From contig CADBOH010000014.1 of NCBI GenBank assembly GCA_902796285.1, positions 1 to 9,995 on the forward strand: a DNA stretch of 9,995 bases. The letters run 5' to 3'. Both the position numbers and the translations under genes were made by a program. Positions 1-7,454 of the stretch are shown one piece after another (positions within the stretch are counted from its first letter, which is position 1; the number at the start of each line of letters is the position of its first letter). The DNA is from an uncultured Eubacteriales bacterium (GTDB taxonomy: Bacteria; Bacillota; Clostridia; Christensenellales; UBA1242). The notes beneath the pieces are model-generated. The model was not told the DNA's origin and did not search any database. It saw only the letters and a program-made list of their open reading frames with translations.

Positions 1-271
1 CGACATGTTTTTTTATTGTTTCAACATCTGCGTCAATTTCTATTGCAGGGCTCAAACTATATAGTCCAAAAACCTTTTGCAGCTTTTCTATTATAATGTG
101 CTCTCTTTCAACATCATAAGCAGAAATAACATATCTACCAAAAGTTGTTTCAAAACGAAACTTTTCTCCAATTAACTTTTTTTTGATATTACTAATCAAT
201 GTATTTTCAAAAAATTTTCTGTTGTTACCCTTTAAGTATAGTTCACCAAATCTTAATAAAATTACATTCAC
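1..271 (-). CDS. thiI: ThiI, tRNA 4-thiouridine synthetase / sulfurtransferase (N-terminal part, cut by window edge)
   Basis: My translation from the GTG at 271-269 gives about 90 residues beginning MNVILLRFGELYLKGNNRKF, the ThiI opening (R-[FY]-G-E-x-x-L-K-G-x-N-R), followed by a segment with FGRYVIS and QKVFGLYSLSP that matches the N-terminal ferredoxin-like region leading into the THUMP domain. The C-terminal PP-loop ATPase part lies outside the window. In the known family, ThiI adenylates U8 of tRNA and inserts sulfur received from a cysteine desulfurase; some members also feed thiamine thiazole synthesis. The GTG start overlaps the nifS stop as GTGA and has a GGGAGA ribosome site 7 nt upstream. 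An ATG three codon positions further in a different frame runs straight into TAA, so GTG is the only sensible start. Being last in the pheST-nifS operon next to its likely sulfur donor supports the call. Whether the rhodanese domain found in some ThiI proteins is present cannot be seen. Confidence 0.88.
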   Translation of the reverse strand, partial: MNVILLRFGELYLKGNNRKFFENTLISNIKKKLIGEKFRFETTFGRYVISAYDVEREHIIIEKLQKVFGLYSLSPAIEIDADVETIKKHV

Positions 272-1386
272 TTTACTTTCTCCCAGATTTTATTGTAAAT
301 TTCAACAATCTTATTGCCAGCATAAACTATTTCATCGGTTGTAAGTTCTTCACAAAGCGAAATCCTTATGTGCGACTTTATTTCATCCTTGCTTTTTCCT
401 ATACTTTCTAGCACACGATTGCCGGCTTTTTTACTTGAACATGCACTCCCCATACCAACAATAATATCATTATCCTGCAAAACCCTCATAAGAGTTTCTC
501 CGTTTACTCCTTTAAACTCAGCGCTGATAATGTATGGATTACATGTTTTGATAATTTTAATTTTTTCATCTTTTTCAAAAATATCAACAAGTTTATCATG
601 CAAAATTTTCATTTTTTCATAGTTGTGCTTAACATCTATTTTCTCAAACGCATATTGCATTGCCATAATTCCTGCAACATTTTCTGTGCCGGATCTAAAT
701 CCTTTTTCCTGTCCGCCACCATAAACAATATTTTTTAAATTTTGCATTTTTCTTACATATAATGCACCAACACCCTTAGGCCCATGAAATTTATGTGCTG
801 ATATTGTGTAAAAATCAACATTAAAATCATCTATTTGATATTCTAACTTACAAAACGCCTGAACGCCATCAACATGCAAAAGAGCATTTGGAGCAAATTG
901 TTTTCTTAACGCATCAACCTTTACAAGATTTGTTATAGCACCAGTTTCATTACTAACATGCATAACAGAGATCAATCTTGTGGTTAAATTAAGATGTTTC
1001 TTTAACTCTTCATAATCAATTTCCCCATCTGGTAATAAAGGAATAAAATGAACAATATGCCCTTGACTTGCAAGCTCTTTTGCGACATTATAAACGCTAG
1101 GATGTTCTCCTTCTGAAAACACATATTCTTGCCTGCCATTACGCTTGCTACCCATTATTGCCAAATTATTGCTTTCTGTGGCGCCACTTGTAAATATTAT
1201 GTTACCAGTTTTGGCTCCAAGTTTTTTTAATAAGGCGCTTCTAACACCATCTAGTTCATGAGAAAGCTCTAATGCTTTATTATAACCAGCAGATGGATTG
1301 AAAAAAGACTGGCAGGCATATTTTTTGTATATGTCCGCCCCTTCTTCAAACATTTTTGTTGTGGCTGCATTATCTAAATAAATCAT
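268..1386 (-). CDS. nifS: Cysteine desulfurase, NifS/IscS family (probable ThiI sulfur donor)
   Basis: This 372-residue PLP enzyme of aminotransferase class V removes sulfur from L-cysteine and holds it as a persulfide. Visible landmarks are the start YLDNAATT (3-10), GATESNN (68-74), the His of GEHPS (His95), VSNETGA with Asn146, the PLP-contacting Asp173 in HVDGVQ, the Schiff-base lysine Lys199 in SAHKFHGPKG, GGGQEKGFRSGTEN (223-236) and the catalytic Cys316 in GMGSACSS. Length and motif order are complete for the family. Its ATG overlaps the pheT stop (ATGA) and no good ribosome site precedes it (only GGGG about 10 nt away), so translational coupling to pheT is likely. Its stop overlaps thiI (GTGA). 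In Bacillus subtilis the adjacent NifZ-ThiI pair makes 4-thiouridine in tRNA, and the same role is inferred here. No iscU or sufU scaffold gene is next to it, which argues against a dedicated Fe-S cluster role but does not exclude one. Confidence 0.93.
   Translation of the reverse strand: MIYLDNAATTKMFEEGADIYKKYACQSFFNPSAGYNKALELSHELDGVRSALLKKLGAKTGNIIFTSGATESNNLAIMGSKRNGRQEYVFSEGEHPSVYNVAKELASQGHIVHFIPLLPDGEIDYEELKKHLNLTTRLISVMHVSNETGAITNLVKVDALRKQFAPNALLHVDGVQAFCKLEYQIDDFNVDFYTISAHKFHGPKGVGALYVRKMQNLKNIVYGGGQEKGFRSGTENVAGIMAMQYAFEKIDVKHNYEKMKILHDKLVDIFEKDEKIKIIKTCNPYIISAEFKGVNGETLMRVLQDNDIIVGMGSACSSKKAGNRVLESIGKSKDEIKSHIRISLCEELTTDEIVYAGNKIVEIYNKIWEKVK
279..284 (-). promoter_or_regulatory. 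Shine-Dalgarno site for the GTG start of thiI
   Basis: GGGAGA lies inside the last codons of nifS (the Trp-Glu-Lys codons), 7 nt before the GTG. It supports the GTG start and suggests translation coupled to nifS. Confidence 0.6.
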
Positions 1387-3773
1387 CTTAAAATTGCCCC
1401 ATGCTTATAAGAAAGTGTTTTAAGAATTTTTTTCATAACCTGATTTATTTCTTCATCAGTAAGAGTTTTTTCGATACTTGATAATTTTATATTAAACGCC
1501 ATACTCTTCTTGTTTTCACCAAGTTGTTCACTTCTATAAATATCAAACAAACTAACATCATAATAAAGTTTGCCACAAGCAGATTTTATTGAATCAACAA
1601 GTTCTTTTGTTGTTACCGCCTCATCAACAACAATCGCTAAGTCTCTATCAACGATTGGGAATTTTGAAATAGACTTAACTTCAATCTTTTTTTCAGGAAG
1701 ACTTGCTAAAAAGTCGTCATCAAGTTGAGCATAAAAAGTCTCTTGTGGAACGTCATAGTTTTTAGCTACAATCGGATGGATTTTTCCAAAGCTACCAACA
1801 ACCACTCCATCACAAATAATATCTGCAGAGATTCCAGGATGAAGATACGCCTCATTGGAACGTTCTATTATATAATTCAATGATGTTTTGTTGAGCAAAT
1901 CTTCAACAATCGCCTTCAAATTAAAGAAATCAAAATTTTGATTGTTTACACATATACCAAGCATATTCTTTTCTTGAGGTAATTTTCCATTCCCATTTGA
2001 CAAATATGTCCTACCACACTCAAATATCTTTATATTTTTATTACCAACACTCAAATTGTAATTTAAATTTTGTAATAATGAATGCATTAATGATGTTCTC
2101 ATACAAGCAAGGTCGTCACTAATTGGATTTGAAATTTTAACTAGCCTGTCACTATTATTTAAAAGCATTTTTGCATCACTATCCAAAGATACTAACGTAT
2201 ATGATATGTTTTCATAATACCCATGCTCAGCAAGTGCATTTCTAAACGCTCTTTCCATTATAAGCCTTGGGTGATGTTTACCTTCAGTAATTTTGGCATT
2301 CTCAAATAGTGTATAATCAATCTTATCATAAACATCATAGCCATATAGTCTTATAATTTCTTCGGCCAAGTCATTATTATTTTCAATATCTTCTCTATAT
2401 GGTGGAACAACACACTCGAGGTTGTCACCATAAACTTTTGTTTCAATTCCAAGGTTATTTAAAATTCTTGCCATATCACTTGATGGAATTTCAACACCCA
2501 AAATTTGATTGATTTTTTTAATTGAACCAACAATCTTTCTTGCTTCATTTTTCTTTGAAGCAATATCAATAATTCCCCTAACAACTTTGCCACATTTTAA
2601 AAGTGAAACCAGGTGCAATGCTCTTGCAATACCAAGCTCAGCATTTGCAACATTTACACCCTTTTCAAATCTAGCAGAAGAATCTGTTCTAACACCAATC
2701 GCTCTTGAAGTTGTTCTAATAGATTTTAAGTCAAAAACGGCGCTTTCAAGCACGCAAATTTTGGTTTTATCATTTATACCTGATTCCGGCCCTCCAATAA
2801 CGCCAGCAATTACCATTGGTTTATTTTGATCTGCAATAACCATAATATTTTCATTTAATTCATACTGACTATGGTTTAATGCTTCAACTTTTTCGCCCGC
2901 TTTTGCTTGACGAACCACAATTTGACTTCCGCCAATATTTTCCTGATCAAAAGCGTGCAAAGGTTGTCCCATTTCAATTAAAACATAATTTGTGATGTCG
3001 ACCATCGTATTGATTGGTTTTATACCAACAGCGTTAAGTCTAGCTCTCATCCAAAGTGGAGATCTTTCAATTTTAACATCTGTTATGGCAGCAGCCATGT
3101 ATCTAAAACAATTTGGCGTTTTAACGTCAACGTTAACATAATTTCTAACAGTATCTTTTGCATAGATATCAATATCATAACTATAGTTGACAACTTTCAT
3201 TTTTTGATTTAATAAAGCACATACTTCACGAGCTATCCCAATAATACTCATGCAATCTGCTCTATTTGGTGTGATGCCCACATCCAAAATTACATCATCA
3301 AGAAGCAACGCTTTATCAATTGGAGTGCCTGGTTTAAAATCATTTGGGAGAATCAAAATCCCATTTACACCAGCCCCTTCAAAATAGTTTTCATCAATTC
3401 CAAGTTCTTCACCAGAGCAGAACATTCCACATGACTCAACTCCTCTCATTTTGGATTTTTGAATCTTTATCCCGTTTACAAGATCTGCACCTGGCAAACT
3501 TACAGGAACAAGTGCCCCTTCAAAAACATTTGTTGCAGCAGTGATAATTTGCGTAACTTCACTACCAATATCCACCTGACAAACAACCAATCTATCAGCT
3601 TGTGGGTGCTTTTCTATTTTTAATATTTTACCAACAACAACATCATGCAAATGTTCATTTTGATATATTATTTCCTCAACTTCCATACCGGCGGATGTTA
3701 ATTTTTTTGCAAGTTCTTGTGGTGCAATATTTATATCCACAAAATCTTTAAGCCAATTATACGATATTTTCAT
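1383..3773 (-). CDS. pheT: Phenylalanine-tRNA ligase beta subunit (PheT)
   Basis: The 796-residue protein is the usual length for bacterial PheT, the tRNA-binding and editing half of the alpha2-beta2 PheRS that attaches Phe to tRNA-Phe in the cytoplasm. Domains in order are: the N-terminal MKISYNWLKDFV; an OB-fold tRNA-binding domain at about 39-150 (KHPQADRL, then KMRGVESCGMFCS and GEELG); GITPNRADCMSIIGIAREV at 166-184; the B3/B4 editing module at about 210-380 (DITNYVLIEMGQPLHAFD, then RFEKGV); the B5 domain at about 410-480 (VVPPYREDIENNNDLAEE); a class II core-like domain at about 490-690; and the C-terminal anticodon-binding FDX-ACB domain from about 702 (KFPIVDRDLAIVVDE). It starts 9 nt after pheS, with a ribosome site overlapping the pheS stop, and its TGA overlaps the ATG of nifS. 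It is controlled by the T-box leader ahead of pheS. I see no break or missing domain. Confidence 0.97.
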   Translation of the reverse strand: MKISYNWLKDFVDINIAPQELAKKLTSAGMEVEEIIYQNEHLHDVVVGKILKIEKHPQADRLVVCQVDIGSEVTQIITAATNVFEGALVPVSLPGADLVNGIKIQKSKMRGVESCGMFCSGEELGIDENYFEGAGVNGILILPNDFKPGTPIDKALLLDDVILDVGITPNRADCMSIIGIAREVCALLNQKMKVVNYSYDIDIYAKDTVRNYVNVDVKTPNCFRYMAAAITDVKIERSPLWMRARLNAVGIKPINTMVDITNYVLIEMGQPLHAFDQENIGGSQIVVRQAKAGEKVEALNHSQYELNENIMVIADQNKPMVIAGVIGGPESGINDKTKICVLESAVFDLKSIRTTSRAIGVRTDSSARFEKGVNVANAELGIARALHLVSLLKCGKVVRGIIDIASKKNEARKIVGSIKKINQILGVEIPSSDMARILNNLGIETKVYGDNLECVVPPYREDIENNNDLAEEIIRLYGYDVYDKIDYTLFENAKITEGKHHPRLIMERAFRNALAEHGYYENISYTLVSLDSDAKMLLNNSDRLVKISNPISDDLACMRTSLMHSLLQNLNYNLSVGNKNIKIFECGRTYLSNGNGKLPQEKNMLGICVNNQNFDFFNLKAIVEDLLNKTSLNYIIERSNEAYLHPGISADIICDGVVVGSFGKIHPIVAKNYDVPQETFYAQLDDDFLASLPEKKIEVKSISKFPIVDRDLAIVVDEAVTTKELVDSIKSACGKLYYDVSLFDIYRSEQLGENKKSMAFNIKLSSIEKTLTDEEINQVMKKILKTLSYKHGAILR

Positions 3774-3777
3774 TTTA

Positions 3778-3784
3778 CTCTCCT
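3778..3784 (-). promoter_or_regulatory. Shine-Dalgarno site for pheT, overlapping the pheS stop codon
   Basis: AGGAGAG begins inside the TAG stop codon of pheS (TAGGAGAG), 4 nt before the pheT ATG. A ribosome ending on pheS therefore covers the pheT start site, which fits coupled, near equal synthesis of the two subunits. Confidence 0.65.
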
Positions 3785-4802
3785 ATTTCATCTGTTTTAA
3801 AAATCTTATATCATTTCTATACATATAGCGAATATTGCTTATGCTATTCAAAATCATTGCAGTTCTGTCAAGACCAAACCCAAATGCAAAACCAGAATAC
3901 TTTTTAGAGTCAATTCCATTGATTTCAAGCACCTTAGGATTCACAATTCCCGCTCCTAATAATTCAAGCATACCAGTTCCTTTGCATGTTGAGCAGCCCT
4001 TGCCATGACAATTTGGACATGAAACATCAACTTCAATACTTGGCTCAGTAAATGGGAAGAATGATGGTCTAAATCTAATTTCGGTATCTTGACCAAAAAG
4101 TCTTCTCATCATAATTGTAAGCATTGATTTTAGATCCGCCATGGATACATTTTCATCAACAACTAATCCCTCAAATTGGTGGAATATTGGGCTATGTGTT
4201 GAATCACTTTCATTTCGATATGTTTTGCCTGGACAAACAATTTTAAATGGTGGTTTTCTCACCTCCATTTCTCTTGCCTGAACAGCGGATGTTTGGCTTC
4301 TTAAAACAATGTTTTCATCAATAAAGAAAGAGTCTTGCATATCTCTTGATGGATGATTTTTAGGAATATTCATCGCTTCAAAGTTATAGTAATCACTTTC
4401 AACTTCCGGACCTTCTACAACAGAAAAACCCATACTTACACAAATGTCCGTAAGTTTATCAATTACAGAAGAAATTGGATGCAACGCGCCCATTTCAATA
4501 CCCTTGGATGGTTGTGTGATATCAACCTTTTCTTTTTCAAGTTTCTTGGCTAGAATAGCAGCCTCAAATTTTTCCTCGATAGTCTTGATTTTTTCTTCAA
4601 TAGACTTTCTTGCTTCATTTAATGCAGCACCAATTTTTGGTTTGTCTTCAACAGGAACATCTCTCATACCCTTTGAAAGATTTGTCAATTCACCAGTTTT
4701 GCCAAAAATTTTAACTCGTATTTCATTTAAATCACTTAAATCAATGATTTTATCAAGTTCAATCTTTGTTTTTTCAACCAAATCCCTTATTTTGTTTAAC
4801 AT
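3783..4802 (-). CDS. pheS: Phenylalanine-tRNA ligase alpha subunit (PheS)
   Basis: This 339-residue class II synthetase subunit holds the active site that activates Phe with ATP and transfers it to tRNA-Phe. Residues 1-90 are the charged coiled-coil tRNA-binding arm. The catalytic core follows: HPISSVIDKL (108-117) and GFSVVEGPEVESDYYNFEAMN (motif 1 region, about 125-145), LRSQTSAVQAR (167-177), motif 2 with TYRNESDSTHSPIFHQFEG (194-212), PSFFPFTEPSIEVDV (246-260) and motif 3 with FGFGLDR (307-313). Four cysteines (262, 265, 270, 273) in CPNC and CSTC spacing make a zinc-ribbon-like insertion of the kind I recall from many Bacillota PheS proteins. The start ATG is preceded by AAGGAGA at 4813-4807. 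It is the first gene of the operon and lies directly behind a Phe T-box, which supports the assignment independently. Confidence 0.97.
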   Translation of the reverse strand: MLNKIRDLVEKTKIELDKIIDLSDLNEIRVKIFGKTGELTNLSKGMRDVPVEDKPKIGAALNEARKSIEEKIKTIEEKFEAAILAKKLEKEKVDITQPSKGIEMGALHPISSVIDKLTDICVSMGFSVVEGPEVESDYYNFEAMNIPKNHPSRDMQDSFFIDENIVLRSQTSAVQAREMEVRKPPFKIVCPGKTYRNESDSTHSPIFHQFEGLVVDENVSMADLKSMLTIMMRRLFGQDTEIRFRPSFFPFTEPSIEVDVSCPNCHGKGCSTCKGTGMLELLGAGIVNPKVLEINGIDSKKYSGFAFGFGLDRTAMILNSISNIRYMYRNDIRFLKQMK

Positions 4803-4818
4803 AATATCTCCTTAAATT

Positions 4819-4857
4819 AAAAAAGCCCTCTTATCCTATTAGGACGAAAGAGGAGCT
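4819..4857 (-). terminator. Intrinsic terminator of the Phe T-box leader
   Basis: On the minus strand AGC-(T)-CCTCTT (4857-4848, one T bulged) pairs with AAGAGGGCT (4832-4824), enclosing an inner GTCCT/AGGAT hairpin, and is followed by a T-run at 4824-4819. It shares 4857-4838 with the antiterminator, so the two folds exclude each other, as expected of a transcriptional T-box. Confidence 0.9.
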
Positions 4858-5064
4858 CTTCGTGGTACCACCTAACTTCAATGAAACAAATTCATTCTCA
4901 TTATCCTTAACGCAGATTTACGGCAAAAACTAATCACAAAATTGTTTTCATAAATGCAGCTAAGAAGTGAATTCAAAAGTATCTTAATATTGCCATTTCA
5001 GCATTACTGGCAACTCTCTGGATTAAAATAATCTTCCTACTACTCTTCCATCATCGCTTTTTAC
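4819..5064 (-). promoter_or_regulatory. T-box riboswitch leader, Phe (UUC) specifier, controlling pheS-pheT-nifS-thiI
   Basis: This RNA senses uncharged tRNA-Phe and lets transcription pass into the operon. Read on the minus strand it shows an AGTA box (5044-5041), an apical stem I hairpin TTGCCA/TGGCAA (5013-5008 with 4995-4990), and GAATTCAC at 4974-4967 with TTC (4971-4969) in the specifier position. The T-box AGGTGGTACCACG lies at 4873-4861. The antiterminator can be drawn base by base: GTTAGG (4876-4871) with CCTAAT (4843-4838), the 7-nt bulge TGGTACC (4870-4864), then ACGAAGAG (4863-4856) with CTCTTTCGT (4852-4844), one base bulged. TGGT of the bulge matches an ACCA tRNA end, that is discriminator A as in tRNA-Phe. 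A competing terminator follows. The transcript start near 5064 is inferred from the promoter. Stem I was paired by eye and its lower part is uncertain. Confidence 0.94.
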
Positions 5065-5070
5065 TTAACT

Positions 5071-5099
5071 ATTATAAACATATACATCCTCAAAGTCAA
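5071..5099 (-). promoter_or_regulatory. Sigma-A-type promoter of the pheST-nifS-thiI operon
   Basis: On the minus strand TTGACT (5099-5094), a 17-nt spacer and TATAAT (5076-5071) give a near-consensus housekeeping promoter. The predicted start is near 5064, right at the 5' edge of the T-box stem I. It lies back-to-back with the promoter of the pseudouridine synthase gene. Confidence 0.85.
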
Positions 5100-5124
5100 A
5101 TGTTTTATTTGATTTAAAATAATT

Positions 5125-5152
5125 TTGTTTTCTATATTTATTATTGTATAAT
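5125..5152 (+). promoter_or_regulatory. Probable promoter(s) of the pseudouridine synthase gene
   Basis: TTGTTT (5125-5130), a 16-nt spacer and TATAAT (5147-5152) form the best match, predicting a start near 5159 and a leader of only about 10 nt. An alternative just upstream, TTGATT (5109-5114), 18 nt, TATATT (5133-5138), would give a leader of about 24 nt that carries the whole GAAAGG ribosome site (5157-5162). The sequence alone does not decide between them. Confidence 0.6.
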
Positions 5153-5168
5153 AGAAGAAAGGTAAAAA

Positions 5169-6038
5169 ATGGCATATAGGAAATATCTAATTAAAGAAGA
5201 ATATAAAAATGTATACTATTTCTTAAAGAAAAATGGATTTTCAGAAAACTACATTTCAAATTTAAGAAAAAAAATGGGATATATTAAGATTAACGGCAGT
5301 GAAGTCAATATAAAAGTGAGGTTAAAACCAGGAGACCTTTTAGAATTGGAAGCTTCGCCAAATAAGCCAACATTAATTAAAAATTGCAGTATACCACTAA
5401 ATATTGTATTTGAAGATGAGTACTACTTACTAATAAATAAGCCAAGTGGACTTTCTTGTATGCCAAATAAATCACATTACACAAACAACCTCGCTGGCGC
5501 TATATGCTATTACTTAAATAACACTGAAAACTTTGTGCTAAGGATAATTAACCGCCTAGACAAAGACACTGCTGGGCTTGTTTTGGTTGCAAAAGATAGT
5601 ATTGCACAAAAAGATATCAAAGATATAGAAAAAAGCTATATTGCAATATGCGAAGGCAAAATTGATATTAATATGAAAATCGACAAAAAGATCGAAACAA
5701 TTTGCATAAATGGCGTTAATGAAAGAAAAAGAATTGTCTCAAATAATGGTAAAGATGCAATTACTTATGTTTCGCCCCTCAAATTTAATGATAAATATAG
5801 CTTAATTGAATTAAAACTAGTTTATGGTAGAACTCATCAAATTAGATTACATCTCTCTTCAATTGGCCACCCTCTTGTTGGAGATGAAATATATGGACAC
5901 GCAAACTCACAATTTTCACATACCGCACTTGTATGCAACAAAATGTCATTTTATCATCCGTACCTACAAAAAACACTGAATTTTGAAGTATCAATGCCAG
6001 ATGATTTCGATGAGTTTATAAAAAAATATGTTGGATAA
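5169..6038 (+). CDS. RluA-family pseudouridine synthase with N-terminal S4 domain
   Basis: This 289-residue enzyme is predicted to isomerise a uridine to pseudouridine in rRNA or tRNA. An S4-type RNA-binding region spans about 15-62 (FSENYISNLRKKMGYIKING, then VNIKVRLKPGDLLEL). The catalytic domain follows: FEDEYYLLINKPSGLSCMP (81-99), the signature NRLDKDTAGLVLVAKDS (128-144) with catalytic Asp131, and the conserved GRTHQIRLHL (220-229) and GHPLVGDEIYG (233-243). The family usually has HRLD and TSG where this has NRLD and TAG; both are conservative and I expect an active enzyme. Family length (about 280-300) is met. The ATG has GAAAGG 6 nt upstream. It is a single gene, divergent from pheS and convergent with asnS, and its last codons lie within a terminator hairpin. 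The exact target (as for RluC, RluD, YlyB or YjbO) cannot be told from sequence, so no gene symbol is given. Confidence 0.92.
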   Translation: MAYRKYLIKEEYKNVYYFLKKNGFSENYISNLRKKMGYIKINGSEVNIKVRLKPGDLLELEASPNKPTLIKNCSIPLNIVFEDEYYLLINKPSGLSCMPNKSHYTNNLAGAICYYLNNTENFVLRIINRLDKDTAGLVLVAKDSIAQKDIKDIEKSYIAICEGKIDINMKIDKKIETICINGVNERKRIVSNNGKDAITYVSPLKFNDKYSLIELKLVYGRTHQIRLHLSSIGHPLVGDEIYGHANSQFSHTALVCNKMSFYHPYLQKTLNFEVSMPDDFDEFIKKYVG

Positions 6039-6055
6039 AATCCAACATATTTTTA
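6021..6055. terminator. Bidirectional hairpin terminator between the pseudouridine synthase gene and asnS
   Basis: Positions 6022-6035 pair perfectly with 6041-6054 (14 bp, core ATATGTTGGA/TCCAACATAT), with loop TAAAA at 6036-6040. T-runs follow the stem on both strands (6050-6054 on plus; 6026-6021 read on minus), so it can end both convergent transcripts. The left arm encodes the last residues of the upstream gene, whose TAA stop sits in the loop; the asnS stop (6055-6053) lies at the other edge. Confidence 0.88.
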
Positions 6056-7441
6056 ATAATCACAGTTGTTTGGAGTTCTAGGGAAAGGAATTGAATCCCG
6101 AATATTTTCAACTCCAGTTAAATACATAACCAATCTTTCAAATCCCATACCAAATCCAGAGTGAATACATGACCCAAATTTTCTAAGATTTAAGAACCAG
6201 TCGATCGCGCTTTTATCAACGCCCATTTCGTCACATCGCTTAATAATCTTATTATAGTCTTCCTCTCTTTGACTTCCACCCATCAATTCACCTGAACCAG
6301 GCACTTCAAGGTCAACCGCTGCAACCGTTTTGCCATCAGGATTTAATTTCATATAGTATGCTTTGATATCCTTTGGCCAGTTTTTGATAAATACAGGGCC
6401 ACCAAAGTATTCTGTAATATATTTTTCATGTTCCTTGGCAATATCTCCCCCTTCTTCTGGTTGAAATTCCCATTGGACTTTTGCTTTTTTAAGGATATCA
6501 ATAACATCTTTATGATCAATTCTAGTAAACTTACTGTTTATAAGTTTTGTCAATTTATCCTTTAAGCCAGGTTCAATAAATTGATTTAAAAATTCAATTT
6601 CCGCAGGACATTTTTCAAGAACATACTTAACAACAAATTTAAGCATATCTTCTTCTATATCCATAAGCCCATCAAGATCACAGAAAGCTATTTCAGGCTC
6701 AATCATCCAAAATTCATTTGCATGCGTTTTGGTATTTGAATTTTCTGTTCTAAATGTAGGTCCAAATGTGTAAATTTTGTTAAATGCAAGTGCGAAAGCC
6801 TCTCCATGAAGTTGCCCGCTGCCTGTGATATATGCCTGTTTACCAAACAAATCCTCTCTCATATCAACTGTTCCATCTTCATTTTTTGGAAGATTGTTGA
6901 AATTGAGTTTTGTAATTTTAAACATTTGATCAGAGCCCTCGCAATCTGTTGTTGTGATAAGCGGTGTGTTTACATATACATATCCATTACCCTGAAAATA
7001 TTCATGAATTGCCATTGCAGCAACACTTCTAACTCTAAAAACCGCTTGGAAAAGGTTTGTTCTTGGTCTAAGGTATGCTATTTCCCTTAAAAACTCAACG
7101 CTGTGGCGCTTCTTTTGAAGTGGATATGTGCTGTCTGTTGCGCAAAAAATTTGAATATTTTGCGCTTTAACTTCAAATGGTTGTTTATTTTCAGGAGTGA
7201 GCATAAACTCACCTGTGCAGTAAATAGTAGATCCTGCATTTAATTTTTCTATTTCGTCAAAATTATCCAGCTTCTTATCGAAAACAATTTGAACGGTTTT
7301 AAAACATGTTCCATCTGTAAAATCTATAAAACCAAAGTTACCATTGCTTCTACAACTTTTCACCCAGCCTGCCAATTTAACAACCTTACCGTTTAAATCT
7401 TGTTGTTTATCATATAATTGCTTTACTTCTAATTCTATCAT
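6053..7441 (-). CDS. asnS: Asparagine-tRNA ligase (AsnRS)
   Basis: This 462-residue class IIb synthetase joins Asn to tRNA-Asn. The N-terminal OB-fold anticodon domain is at about 17-100 (VVKLAGWVKSCRSNGNFGFI). The catalytic core includes RPRTNLFQAVFRVRS (125-139), the motif 1 region with VNTPLITTTDCEGSDQMF (157-174), TGSGQLHGEAFALAF (206-220), motif 2 with FGPTFRTENSNTKTHANEFW (226-245) and motif 3 with GFGMGFERLVMYLTG (429-443), ending PFPRTPNNCDY. EFWMIEPEIAF and GSGELMGGSQREE mark it as AsnRS rather than AspRS. The ATG follows aspS by 13 nt with an AGGTGAG ribosome site (one mismatch to AGGAGG), so the two genes are co-transcribed. Transcription ends at the bidirectional hairpin. Presence of AsnRS means Asn-tRNA can be made directly, without the GatCAB amidation route. 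Confidence 0.97.
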   Translation of the reverse strand: MIELEVKQLYDKQQDLNGKVVKLAGWVKSCRSNGNFGFIDFTDGTCFKTVQIVFDKKLDNFDEIEKLNAGSTIYCTGEFMLTPENKQPFEVKAQNIQIFCATDSTYPLQKKRHSVEFLREIAYLRPRTNLFQAVFRVRSVAAMAIHEYFQGNGYVYVNTPLITTTDCEGSDQMFKITKLNFNNLPKNEDGTVDMREDLFGKQAYITGSGQLHGEAFALAFNKIYTFGPTFRTENSNTKTHANEFWMIEPEIAFCDLDGLMDIEEDMLKFVVKYVLEKCPAEIEFLNQFIEPGLKDKLTKLINSKFTRIDHKDVIDILKKAKVQWEFQPEEGGDIAKEHEKYITEYFGGPVFIKNWPKDIKAYYMKLNPDGKTVAAVDLEVPGSGELMGGSQREEDYNKIIKRCDEMGVDKSAIDWFLNLRKFGSCIHSGFGMGFERLVMYLTGVENIRDSIPFPRTPNNCDY

Positions 7442-7454
7442 ATTAACTCACCTA

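Noticed and set aside
368..622. Plus-strand open frame of 84 codons, and the smaller one at 199-411
   Set aside because: Antisense to nifS and thiI, which show complete family motifs on the minus strand.
2509..2829. Plus-strand open frame of 106 codons
   Set aside because: It lies wholly antisense to well conserved pheT, has no ribosome site, and its hydrophobic product is typical of an antisense shadow.
4444..4815. Plus-strand open frame of 123 codons
   Set aside because: Antisense to the conserved pheS sequence and running into the T-box leader; Ser/Phe-rich shadow without initiation signals.
4803..5168. A small unannotated gene in the longest non-coding stretch
   Set aside because: The stretch is accounted for by the T-box leader and two divergent promoters; no open frame with a ribosome site is present.
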